The position numbers were made by a program, and so were the translations under genes. This document shows positions 55,975 through 63,998 of a stretch of DNA of 64,000 nt, piece after piece. The first letter of the stretch is position 1; the number at the start of each line of letters is the position of its first letter. The stretch is from Enterocloster clostridioformis (lineage in GTDB: Bacteria; Bacillota; Clostridia; Lachnospirales; Lachnospiraceae), in contig NZ_JAIWZC010000001.1 of NCBI RefSeq assembly GCF_020297485.1, positions 2,108,001 through 2,172,000 on the forward strand, written 5' to 3'. Below the pieces are notes generated by a model that was not told the origin of the DNA, made no database searches, and worked only from the letters and a program-made list of their open reading frames with translations.

Positions 55975-57261
55975 TCAGAACATGGGGAATACGGTCATAA
56001 TCCAGCCTGCGGAGACAACACAGAGAATGGTGGCGGGAATGATGGACTGCTTGATGAGAGATTTCAAATCATAGCCGCCGCTGGCCATACACATGGGAAC
56101 CGCAGGGGTAGCCATGGGGGTCATGAAAGAGCTGAGGCAGGCGGACTGCACCAGGATAATGATGCCAATAGGATTGGCGCCCATAGCCTTACAGGCCAGG
56201 ATGGCGATGGGGATGAAGATAATCATAACCGTGCGGTTCATCATCACCTGGGTAAGCAGGAAAGGCACGATGAAGAAGATAAAGCCGATGATGTAGGGGT
56301 TGTTGATGCTGTTGGCGAAGTCGGCCAGAACGCCGCCGACCACTTCTCCCGCGCCGGTCTCGGTGAGAGCCCCACCCATAGCAAAGGAACCAACGATCAG
56401 GAACGCCATGGACCAGTTGATGGAGCCGATGGCCTCCTTTTCCGTCAGGACGCCAAACAGGACCATAGCCACGGCGCCTGTGAGACAGATAACCCAGGTG
56501 TCGACTTTGATCTGACGCTGGAAAATCAGGGCCAGAGTGGTCAGAATAAAGATGATGTAACCCGCACGCTCCTGGAAAGCAGGCAGGGCCGCTTTATCGT
56601 CCCGGCGGGTCTTCATCTCGGAGGTCTGGACCACCGGGGCGTCAGGGGCAAACTTGGTAGCAAAGAAAATACAGTAGATCATCACTGCAATGAGCATGGG
56701 CAGACGGGCTTTCATGGGGTCGGTTATGGCTACAACAAAATCGGTGTAGGCGTTGGCCTCCAGATAGCCGTTGAGTTCGGCGGCCTGAGTAGCGCCGCTG
56801 CCCAGGGGCAGGGCAGAGATGGTGGAGATGCTGACGATGGACAGAGGGAACAGGGTCTTGGACGGGCTGATTTTCAACTCGTCGCAGGTGGCAATCATCA
56901 TGGGAGCCATGATGCCGAACACGATGACAGAACTCTGGATGAACTGAGCCAGCAGGGCGGTAACCAGAACGTAGCCCAGCATGACCATCGTCAGGGAGCC
57001 GTGGGCGATCTTGTTCACGCTGGCGGCGGCTTTCTTTACGAACTGAGTCCGGGTAAAGCCGGCAGCCACCACGAACATGGCCACGATCATGACACCGTTG
57101 GAATTTCCAAAGTAGCCCAGGGCGGTTTTGGGGTCCAGGCAGCCGGTGAGGATAAAGGCCGCCATGCTGGTCAAGGCTGTCAGACCCATAGGGAGCTTGC
57201 CCCACACATAGCTGATCATAGTCAGCACGCAGATGATTAAACAAATCGTTAATGAGGTCAT
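55975..57261 (-). CDS. SLC13/DASS-type anion permease
   Basis: This 428-residue protein has about eleven helices. Features include a first helix block (MTSLTICLIICVLTMISYVW), the internal repeat of hairpins (VVAAGFTRTQFVKKAA; SSVIVFGIMAPMMIATC) and the C-terminal SNS-like region (MTPMATPAVPMCMASGGYDL). DASS carriers import di- or tricarboxylates, sulfate or related anions, often with Na+. It has an AAAGGAG site and lies between the esterase and the lyase genes. The island's substrate is therefore probably anionic. Confidence 0.83.
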   Translation of the reverse strand: MTSLTICLIICVLTMISYVWGKLPMGLTALTSMAAFILTGCLDPKTALGYFGNSNGVMIVAMFVVAAGFTRTQFVKKAAASVNKIAHGSLTMVMLGYVLVTALLAQFIQSSVIVFGIMAPMMIATCDELKISPSKTLFPLSIVSISTISALPLGSGATQAAELNGYLEANAYTDFVVAITDPMKARLPMLIAVMIYCIFFATKFAPDAPVVQTSEMKTRRDDKAALPAFQERAGYIIFILTTLALIFQRQIKVDTWVICLTGAVAMVLFGVLTEKEAIGSINWSMAFLIVGSFAMGGALTETGAGEVVGGVLADFANSINNPYIIGFIFFIVPFLLTQVMMNRTVMIIFIPIAILACKAMGANPIGIIILVQSACLSSFMTPMATPAVPMCMASGGYDLKSLIKQSIIPATILCVVSAGWIMTVFPMF

Positions 57262-57291
57262 GTCTCTATCTCCTTTCTATTTTGAGGTCGC

Positions 57292-58455
57292 TTATACGAA
57301 CCGGCAGACGTGGTCCACCGCAATGTCAGAGAAGCCGAACGCCTCTGCTTTGGTCATCTTGCCGTTACAGACATCTCCAATAATTTGAACCAGTTCCGCC
57401 CCCATCTTCTGATAGGTCTTTTCGCCGGTGATGATAGCGCTCAGATCCACATCCATGTTGTCCTCCATGCACTGGTAGGTGTGGGCGTTAGCGGTGACCT
57501 TCAGCACGGGGACAATGGCGTTGCCTGTGGGGGTCCCCCGTCCGGTGGTGAATATGATGGCGTTGCAGCCGCCCGCTACCATGGAGGTAAGAGAGGAGAT
57601 ATCGTAGCCTGCGGTGTCCATGACGATGGCCCCGTGCTTGGTGGGCCGCTGGGCCTGCTCCAGCACCTCCACGATGGGGCGGGTGCCGCCCTTGCGGATA
57701 CAGCCAAGGCTCTTCTCGTCCAGGGTGGACAGGCCCCCCGCCTTGTTGCCCGGGGTGGGCTGGCCGGCCCGGCAGTCCTGTCCGGCGGCTTTCAGGTGCT
57801 CCTCATAGTCCTTGCAGATCTGGATGATCTGGTTATGTATCTCCGGAGTAGCGGCCCGCTTGGCCACGACATGCTCTCCGCCGATCCACTCGATGGACTC
57901 GCTCATGATGGTGGAGGCGCCCATGTCCACCAGCAGGTCGCTGAGTTCGCCTACGGCTGGGTTACTGGCGATGCCAGAGGTGGCGTCGGAGCCGCCGCAC
58001 TCGATTCCCAGCAGCAGCTCAGATATGTCGCACAACTCCTTTGGCTGCATGGCTGCCTCCGCAGCCATGTCCCGAGCGGCCCGGACAGCTTTCTCAATGG
58101 TTTTCAGCGTGCCGCCCTCGTCCTGGATGCCGAAGGACACCACCGGCTTGCTGGTCATACTTTGAATCTTCTCCCGAAGTTTTTGGTGGGGGACAGTTTC
58201 GCACCCCAGACCAATGATGACCACTCCGTAGACGTTGGGATTGCAGGCAAACCCCGTGAGAACCTTCTGAGACATCTCGGTGTTGGCCGCTACATCGGAG
58301 CAGCCGGTGTTGAATACGATGTTTACCGCACCCCGGACCTGGCTGGCTACCACCCGGCAGCTCTCGCTTCCGCAGGCACAGGTGGGAAGGATCAGGACGT
58401 GGTTGCGGATGCCAGCACGGCCTTCTTTACGTTTATAGCCCCAAAATTGCATCAT
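57292..58455 (-). CDS. UxaA-family lyase, large subunit (SuyB/altronate dehydratase C-domain type)
   Basis: This 387-residue protein matches the D-galactarate dehydratase/altronate hydrolase C-terminal family (GYKRKEGRAGIRNHVLILPT; ELLLGIECGGSDATSGIASN; GGTRPIVEVLEQAQRPTKHG; FTTGRGTPTGNAIVPVLKVT). Here the N-terminal SAF domain is a separate gene directly upstream, as in (2R)-sulfolactate sulfo-lyase SuyAB and some hydroxy-acid dehydratases. It eliminates water or sulfite from a 2-hydroxy acid. The precise acid cannot be told from sequence alone. Confidence 0.85.
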   Translation of the reverse strand: MMQFWGYKRKEGRAGIRNHVLILPTCACGSESCRVVASQVRGAVNIVFNTGCSDVAANTEMSQKVLTGFACNPNVYGVVIIGLGCETVPHQKLREKIQSMTSKPVVSFGIQDEGGTLKTIEKAVRAARDMAAEAAMQPKELCDISELLLGIECGGSDATSGIASNPAVGELSDLLVDMGASTIMSESIEWIGGEHVVAKRAATPEIHNQIIQICKDYEEHLKAAGQDCRAGQPTPGNKAGGLSTLDEKSLGCIRKGGTRPIVEVLEQAQRPTKHGAIVMDTAGYDISSLTSMVAGGCNAIIFTTGRGTPTGNAIVPVLKVTANAHTYQCMEDNMDVDLSAIITGEKTYQKMGAELVQIIGDVCNGKMTKAEAFGFSDIAVDHVCRFV

Positions 58456-58467
58456 CGTTGCCTCCTC

Positions 58468-58767
58468 TCAGTGAATGAACTCACTGTCATAGTCCCGCGG
58501 TACACTGAAAATGTTCTCGTGGCTAACCCAGTGTCCTTTGGCGATAGATACGCTGGTCTGTCCGATCATCTCGCCGTACTTGCGTACCTCCGCCCCCTGG
58601 GGCAGGTCCTCCAGAGCGGCCTTGTGGCAGTAGGGGATGTCATCCTCAGCAGTGAGCGTACATACCTCTGTGCCCTTTTGATAGACGATTTGGCTCCCCT
58701 TGGGCACCGAGGCCACGCAGGTTACCACATTGTCACGCTGATCCATCAGCAGTGCGTTGATGTTCAT
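58468..58767 (-). CDS. UxaA-family lyase, small subunit (SAF domain, SuyA type)
   Basis: This 99-residue SAF domain (DNVVTCVASVPKGSQIVYQK; IPYCHKAALEDLPQGAEVRK; SIAKGHWVSHENIF) corresponds to the N-terminal domain of altronate dehydratase. The histidine in CHKAAL and the tail HENIF are the conserved parts. It starts after AAAGGAG and stops 12 bases before the large subunit. The two should form one enzyme. It is the first gene of the minus-strand cargo operon, divergent from the LysR gene. Confidence 0.87.
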   Translation of the reverse strand: MNINALLMDQRDNVVTCVASVPKGSQIVYQKGTEVCTLTAEDDIPYCHKAALEDLPQGAEVRKYGEMIGQTSVSIAKGHWVSHENIFSVPRDYDSEFIH

Positions 58768-58821
58768 GTTTGTTCTCCTTTTCTGAATTTTATTGGATCA
58801 AAAGAAATTCTTTATGCTATC

Positions 58822-58850
58822 TTTACAATAGCACAAAGCAGGTGTATAAT
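58822..58850 (+). promoter_or_regulatory. promoter of the island LysR gene
   Basis: TTTACA (58822-58827), 17 bases and TATAAT (58845-58850) fit the consensus in eleven of twelve positions. It lies in the 124-base gap between the divergent lyase and LysR genes, a normal place for LysR binding and autoregulation. Confidence 0.65.
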
Positions 58851-58891
58851 CAATTTTATGATTTTTATAGATACATAAGGGCGGCTTATAT

Positions 58892-59857
58892 ATGGAACAA
58901 AATATGCAGTATATCTATCAGGTCTATCAGGACGGCAGCTTTACCAAGGCGGCGGAAAAGCTCTATCTGACCCAGCCCGCCCTGAGTATGGCTGTCCGTC
59001 AGGAGGAGAAGAACCTGGGGGCCGCGTTGTTCGACCGCAGCCGCCGCCCGCTGACGTTGACGCAGGCAGGGGAGGCATATATCCGGGCTGTCGAGCGGAT
59101 GAAGTATTTGGAGTCCGATTTGAGCCGGGAATTGGAGGACCTGAGAGATCTGAACACGGGCCGCCTGCACATTGGGGGAACCCATTACCTGAACTGTTTC
59201 CTCTTAGCAGAGGTGCTGTCCGGCTTTTCCCGGCGGTATCCAGGCATCCAGCTCCAAGTGTCGGAGGACAGTTCAGCCAGGTTGGCAAAGCGTTTGGAGC
59301 GGCGTGAACTGGATTTGACCTTCAGCTGTGCGCCGGAGCATATTGAGCGTTTCGAACATCAACCTGCCTTTTTTGACCATATCCTGCTGGCTGTTCCTCG
59401 GGAGACCCCTCTGTCTGAAGCGTTGAGAGGGAGCGCCCTGTCTGCGGAGGACGTCCAGGCGGGGCGGCACATGTCCGACTCCTGCCTTAGAGTACCACTG
59501 GGGGAATTTCGGGAACTGGAGTTCATCCTGCTTCAAAAGGGAAACAATCTGTATGATCGCAGTATCCACATGTTTGAGGAGGCCGGATTTGCGCCAAAGG
59601 TAAAAATGGCGCTGTCCCAGCTGGTTACGGCCTACCGATTCGCGGACAATGGCCTGGGGGCCGCCTTTATCAGCGACCGCATCGTATTTTCCATCCCCTC
59701 AAACAGATTACTGTTCTTTTCCATCGCTTCCCTGCAAGTGAACCGGCTTTTTTACACCCTGCTGCCCCAGCGGAACTATACTGCCCACGCAGTCAAGGCG
59801 TTTATTGACTATTTACTGGAGTGGTTTGGGAAAAACGATAATAGGAGGCTACAATGA
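58892..59857 (+). CDS. LysR-family transcriptional regulator
   Basis: This 321-residue regulator has an N-terminal winged helix (YQVYQDGSFTKAAEKLYLTQ, then PALSMAVRQEEKNLG) and a LysR substrate-binding domain (GRLHIGGTHYLNCFLLAEVL). It is divergent from the lyase-permease-esterase operon, the standard arrangement for a LysR activator and its target. Its stop overlaps the DUF3237 start (ATGA). Confidence 0.88.
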   Translation: MEQNMQYIYQVYQDGSFTKAAEKLYLTQPALSMAVRQEEKNLGAALFDRSRRPLTLTQAGEAYIRAVERMKYLESDLSRELEDLRDLNTGRLHIGGTHYLNCFLLAEVLSGFSRRYPGIQLQVSEDSSARLAKRLERRELDLTFSCAPEHIERFEHQPAFFDHILLAVPRETPLSEALRGSALSAEDVQAGRHMSDSCLRVPLGEFRELEFILLQKGNNLYDRSIHMFEEAGFAPKVKMALSQLVTAYRFADNGLGAAFISDRIVFSIPSNRLLFFSIASLQVNRLFYTLLPQRNYTAHAVKAFIDYLLEWFGKNDNRRLQ

Positions 59858-60300
59858 AACACAAATCAACACCCATTTTAGAGGTCCACGTGGAGACTAA
59901 TCCCGAGGGGACCGTCATGCTGACCAGCGAAATCGGCAGTGTAAAAATGATCCCCTTCAAAGGCACGGTAACCGGGCCCATTTTCAATGGGATCGTAGAA
60001 CCTTGCGGGGTAGATACCCAGATCACCAATCAAAACGAGGTGCGGCATATGTCGGCCCGGTATATGCTGACGGGCACGGACAGGGACGGCAGAGACTGCC
60101 ATATCTATGTGGAAAACAACGGCTGGTTCACGGATGGCGCAAGGCCGACTCCTTTCCGGACGGTGCCCACCTTTATCACCGACTCCCCTGCGCTGGCTCC
60201 TCTGCTCCACCGCAATCAGTTCGTGGGTGAGGGGCTACGGGACGAAAGCGGACTGTGGATTCGTTTTTATGAATTACAGACGGCCAACAAATCACCTTAG
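59854..60300 (+). CDS. DUF3237 family protein
   Basis: This 148-residue beta-rich protein has the DUF3237 pattern (EVHVETNPEGTVML; GIVEPCGVDTQI; ARYMLTGTDRDGRDCHIYVE; NQFVGEGLRDESGLWIRFYE). It is thought to form a small beta-barrel; function is not established, though relatives occur beside aromatic-degradation genes. It is translationally coupled to the LysR gene and ends exactly where the conjugative-element remnant begins. It could bind or process the inducer. Confidence 0.82.
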   Translation: MKHKSTPILEVHVETNPEGTVMLTSEIGSVKMIPFKGTVTGPIFNGIVEPCGVDTQITNQNEVRHMSARYMLTGTDRDGRDCHIYVENNGWFTDGARPTPFRTVPTFITDSPALAPLLHRNQFVGEGLRDESGLWIRFYELQTANKSP

Positions 60301-60329
60301 AAGCGTCACCGCTCCTGGCTTCTTGCTAT

Positions 60330-60766
60330 AAGCGGCTTGCAGCCGCTGGGCTGTTTCCCGTTCCTTATCAGGCCGAATAGCGTGACGGGCGACATCCAGT
60401 TCTATGGCATCCATATCCGCCGCCTGCCGTTGCAGCTCAGTGTACTGCGCCAGTGCCGCGTCCAATTCAGCGGTATATTTTTCCTCCTGCTGGTTTAGCC
60501 TTTCGAGCGAAGATTCCATAGATGCAATATACTGTTTGATTTCGCCCATGCCATGACCGTCCGCACAGTTAAACTGATTGAATAGCAGGGCCTTCTCGCT
60601 TTTCAATTCCTCGATATCTTCGGTCAAAGCAGCGATTTTCTGCGTCAACTCCCGATGTCGAAATACTTGAATTCCTGGGATACTTTTCTTTTCCTCCAAC
60701 AACGTCCGGCGCTCCTGAATCTTGGCTTTAAGCTGCTTGACTATATTCTCATACTGCTTAATATCT
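60330..60766 (-). pseudogene. relaxase C-terminal fragment (Tn1549-like mobilisation protein)
   Basis: The minus strand reads DIKQYENIVKQLKAKIQERR, then VFRHRELTQKIAALTEDIEE and a long coiled coil with AELDAALAQYTELQRQAADM and ARHAIRPDKERETAQRLQAA. This is the C-terminal region of relaxases of Tn1549-like elements. The relaxase catalytic domain is absent: the 5' side is cut by the IS630 insertion at 60766, and the 3' end runs out at about 60330 against the cargo. Confidence 0.65.
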
Positions 60767-60767
60767 A

Positions 60768-62136
60768 GTACAGCATTGCCAAAATAATAATGAATAGACG
60801 TTGCTTTTTTATTGTAGTCGGTGCATAATAATTCTATCACTAAAGAATGGATGGGTTATTATGCGAAGGAAAACAATTGATACTATCCCGGTTTTATCTG
60901 ATGCCATGAAAAACATATTATCTGCTTTTTCAAAAAGCCGCTCCCTTCCGTCAGGACTGGTCAAAAGAGCCAGCATTGTCCTGCTTGCGTCACAGGGGGA
61001 ACTCAACCAGAATATTGCACCACAGGTCGGGCTTCATTATAATAATGCTGCCACCTGGCGCAGTCGGTTCCTCGCGGCGCTCCCAGCCTTGCGGAGGATT
61101 GAAATGGACGACCCGGAAAGGCTTGAAGATGAGATACGGGCAGTCCTGTCCGATAAAAAACGCCCCGGTGCCCCGTCTGTTTTTACGCCGGACCAGATCA
61201 TGCGGATCATCGGCCTTGCCTGCAGCAGCCCAAATGATTTTGGGTACGAAGTAAGCCAGTGGAGCCTCCCGCTGTTAGTGGCAGAAATTAAAAAGCAGGG
61301 GATCGCTGAACAGATTTCTGAGAAATCTGTCAGCCGTTTTTTAAAAATGAGGTAGATTTACATCCCCACAAAATCCGTTACTGGCTTCATTCTTCGGAAA
61401 AGACGGAAGCCCCGGAATCTTTTGCGCGGAAAGTAAACGAAATCTGCGGCCTGTACCAGAGTGCCCAGGAACAAAGCCGGGAAGGTGCACACATTGTTTC
61501 CACGGATGAAATGACCGGGGTACAGGCGCTGGAACATAAATATCCTGACAAGCTCCCATTACCCGGCCAGTGCGCCAAAATGGAGTTTGAGTATATCCGC
61601 CATGGCACGACCAGTCTCATCGGGTTCTTTGATGTTGCAACGGGCCGTATGGAAATGCCGTATTTAAACTCCACACGCACAGAAGAGGATTTTGTGGAAG
61701 CCGTGAAAGCATTGGCAGGGACAGACCCGCAAGCCCCATGGACATTTATATGCGATGGCCTAAACACCCATAAGTCGGAAGCCCTTGTCCGCTTTGTGGC
61801 AGAAGCCTGTGCCCTTGGCTTGGAACTGGGCAAAAAAGGGAAAACAGGGATCCTTAAAAGTATGGAAAGCCGGGCGGATTTCCTGCATGACCCTTCCCAC
61901 CGGATCCGCTTTGTCTATACTCCGAAACACAGTTCCTGGATGAACCAGATTGAGATATGGTTTGGCATCAATAACCGGAAGCTGCTGAAGCGGAAAAGCT
62001 GCCTATCAATAGAAGAACTGGAAGCAAGCATCCTGCGCTTTATTGAACAATACAATCTTACAGCACACCCATTTAAGTGGACATATGCCGGGATACCATT
62101 AGTAATTTAATCACTGACATTTAAGCAATGCTGTAC
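60768..62136 (+). mobile_element. IS630-family insertion sequence, about 1.37 kb
   Basis: Inverted ends TACAGCATTGC (60769-60779) and GCAATGCTGTA (62125-62135) bound the element. It sits between two TA dinucleotides within CTAG (60765-60768 and 62136-62139), the TA duplication expected of the IS630/Tc1 family. It contains a two-frame transposase with a frameshift site. Confidence 0.85.
60861..62110 (+). CDS. IS630 transposase made by -1 frameshift
   Basis: The first frame (60861-61355) has the helix-turn-helix (GELNQNIAPQVGLHYNNAAT, then WRSRFLAAL) and stops after SRFLKMR. The slippery heptamer T-TTA-AAA (61340-61346) lies in the right phase for a -1 shift. After it the second frame continues NEVDLHPHKIRYWL to 62110 and carries the DDE triad: Asp in STDEMTG, Asp in ICDGLNTH, Glu in SWMNQIEIWF. 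IS630 members commonly use this device. The start has only a weak ribosome site (GGATGGG). Confidence 0.82.
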
Positions 62137-62279
62137 TAGTATAACTCGATTTAAATAAGTTTACAATTTAAGCATTGGTAGTAATCTGATTTCTTGGCTT
62201 ACGTGTCCGTGCTTTGGGCGCACGTTTCCCTTGGTTTTCAGGATAATAATGTAAACTTATTAAAATCGAGTTATACTAG
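62136..62279. repeat. MITE with 26-bp terminal inverted repeats
   Basis: TATAACTCGATTTAAATAAG plus TTTACA (62140-62165) and its inverse at 62250-62275 match in 25 of 26 positions, with CTAG on both sides. The 84-base centre has no coding frame. The element is directly adjacent to the IS630 right end and shares its CTAG. It is a non-autonomous TA-targeting element; its ends differ from those of the neighbouring IS, so its mobiliser is another transposase. Confidence 0.75.
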
Positions 62280-62506
62280 AACATATCATTGAAAAGTACA
62301 ACAAGATTTATCGTGTCCAGATGCCGAAAGTAACCCCTCATGTATGCAGACATACCTTTTGCTCCAATATGGCAAAGTCGGGAATGAATCCCAAGACCTT
62401 ACAGTATATCATGGGTCATGCAGACATTAGCGTAACCTTGAACACCTACACCCATGTGAATTTTGATGATGCCAAGGAGGAACTGAATCGAGTAGCGAAT
62501 GGCTGA
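62279..62506 (+). pseudogene. tyrosine integrase, C-terminal fragment (Tn916/Tn1549 type)
   Basis: The frame reads EHIIEKYNKIYRVQMPKVTP, then the catalytic core end: Arg in VCRHTF, His in MGHADI, and the nucleophile Tyr in LNTYTHV. It stops at TGA 62504-62506. Everything before the second catalytic Arg has been removed at the MITE junction. It marks the right edge of the conjugative-element remnant; an attachment site is expected within the following 185 gene-free bases, but I could not identify a repeat. Confidence 0.75.
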
Positions 62507-62691
62507 AAAAGCCCGTTGGTAAAGCTGCTTATTTTACCAACGTATTTACCAATTTTGCAGGGACAAATATGAGAAAGTATGGGACGATTTGAGAAAATAC
62601 TCTGGAAACAGAGAATTTCGGAACAGCCCCAAAACCCTGTAAAATCAAGCATTTGAGAAGAAATACAGGACTTATAAGGAGTTACAGAAAA

Positions 62692-63150
62692 ATGATAAAA
62701 GTATTATTTGTCTGCCACGGCAACATCTGCCGCAGCCCCATGGCCCTCTACTACTTCCGCAGCCTGCTAAAGGAAAAAGGCCTGTCCGGGGTAATTCGGG
62801 CAGATTCTGCTGCTACGTCCACCGAAGAAATCGGTAATCCTGTACACCACGGAACCCGCGCCAAATTAAAGCAGGCCGGCATTCCCTGCGAGGGGCACCG
62901 CGCAAAACAGATGACAAGGGCAGATTATAAATCATTCGATTACCTGATTGGCATGGATAGCTGGAATATTCGCAACATGCAGCGTATTTCAGGCGGTGAT
63001 CCTGACCACAAGATTTTTAAACTTATGGAATTCACTGGTTCCGGAAGGGATGTGGCCGACCCATGGTACACCGGTGACTTTGACACCACCTGGTCCGATG
63101 TGACGGAAGGCTGCGCTGCGCTGCTGGATTATATATTAGAGCGCATTTAA
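62692..63150 (+). CDS. low-molecular-weight protein-tyrosine phosphatase
   Basis: This 152-residue enzyme has the active-site loop CHGNICRS (Cys8, Arg14) and the general acid in ADPWYTGDF. It removes phosphate from tyrosine in proteins such as those controlling polysaccharide export. The start at 62692 follows AAGGAG; the upstream open frame is not needed. It stands alone between the island and the PTS remnant. Confidence 0.9.
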   Translation: MIKVLFVCHGNICRSPMALYYFRSLLKEKGLSGVIRADSAATSTEEIGNPVHHGTRAKLKQAGIPCEGHRAKQMTRADYKSFDYLIGMDSWNIRNMQRISGGDPDHKIFKLMEFTGSGRDVADPWYTGDFDTTWSDVTEGCAALLDYILERI

Positions 63151-63174
63151 ACACAGTCCTTCTCTACTGACAGC

Positions 63175-63318
63175 TTATACCATTGACCCGTTTGTCTCTA
63201 TGACACGGCGGTACCAGTGAAAGCTGTCTTTTTTAATGCACTTAAGGCTTCCTGTGTCGTGTTCGCTTCTGTCCACATACATCCTTTCCCATGATGCTTT
63301 CTCTGCCTCCTGATCCAT
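63175..63318 (-). pseudogene. GH1 6-phospho-beta-glucosidase, C-terminal remnant
   Basis: The 47-codon minus-strand frame reads MYVDRSEHDTGSLKCIKKDS followed by FHWYRRVIETNGSMV, the typical C-terminus of family 1 glycosidases (YVDYDT...KKDSFYWYKKVI). An in-frame stop lies three codons upstream and the remaining 430 or so residues are missing. It directly follows the EIIB fragment, so a deletion appears to have joined the start of a beta-glucoside PTS gene to the end of its partner glucosidase. Confidence 0.65.
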
Positions 63319-63327
63319 ATCCTCAAA

Positions 63328-63738
63328 TCACAGCAGAAATGTCATAATGGCAGCCCCGAAAAATGATATACTGATGCCGCCACCTCCTTTAGGCCCTTGC
63401 TTCTGGACCGCATCATAACTCCCGGTGTGTGTCCATCTTCCCTTCCTGTCCTTATGATAAACCGGCTCTCCCTCTTTACCCGTTTTTCGTTCTGTGCCGT
63501 CCATTTTCTTCATCATGTCATATACCGGACCCACCTCTGTCCCCACGGCAACCTGGAGCTGGCCGCTGCTTTCCACAACCGCTATCACGCCTTCTACCCG
63601 CTCTATCCTGCCGCGGTCAGCTTTTTCCGGCTCCCTTAATGTAAACCGGAGTCTGGTAAAACAGTGTGTCACTTCCTTAATATTCTCCGCTCCACCTTTG
63701 TGAGATAATATCTCATCAGATGTTTTTTGATAATTCAT
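63328..63738 (-). pseudogene. beta-glucoside-type PTS enzyme IIB domain, truncated EIIBC
   Basis: From the start at 63738 (GGAGGG upstream) the protein reads a complete EIIB domain: VTHCFTRLRF with the phosphorylated Cys, and GVIAVVESSGQLQVAVGTEV. It then enters a short linker and stops after 136 codons (AAIMTFLL). The membrane IIC domain that should follow is missing. Domain order and sequence resemble BglF/SacP-type EIIBC proteins. The B domain could fold, but no transport is possible without IIC. Confidence 0.7.
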
Positions 63739-63803
63739 CCCCTGCTCCCTCCAAGATTCCATTATCTCTTCCATATTTATAATATGGCTGTCAGAAGCGT
63801 ATT

Positions 63804-63998
63804 TCATCCAGCGATTTCATCCAGCTTATCCTGATGAGATTTTTCCTCTCGGAACACATGGACTTTCAGCGATGCACCATCTGTTTTAAGTGTTATGGCT
63901 CCTTTCCTTCCGGTCTCCAGAATCACAATCCCCTGTTCCTTTAAACGGGACATTGTCTCCGGCGACGGATGTCCATAGGCATTTTCCTTTCCATAGGA
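63804..63998 (-). CDS. ComEC/Rec2-like MBL-fold protein, C-terminal part (5' end off window)
   Basis: The 64 visible codons read SYGKENAYGHPSPETMSRLK followed by EQGIVILETGRKGAI, the conserved end of ComEC-type metallo-beta-lactamase domains, where the His of YGHP is a metal or substrate-site residue. The stop (TGA 63804-63806) overlaps an ATG (63805-63807) that opens an extended frame into the EIIB gene. Whether it is a full DNA-uptake channel or a free-standing MBL hydrolase cannot be seen here. Confidence 0.65.
   Translation of the reverse strand, partial: SYGKENAYGHPSPETMSRLKEQGIVILETGRKGAITLKTDGASLKVHVFREEKSHQDKLDEIAG

Noticed and set aside
57310..58878. 522-residue open frame on the plus strand
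   Set aside because: It is antisense to both lyase subunits, which are clearly real.
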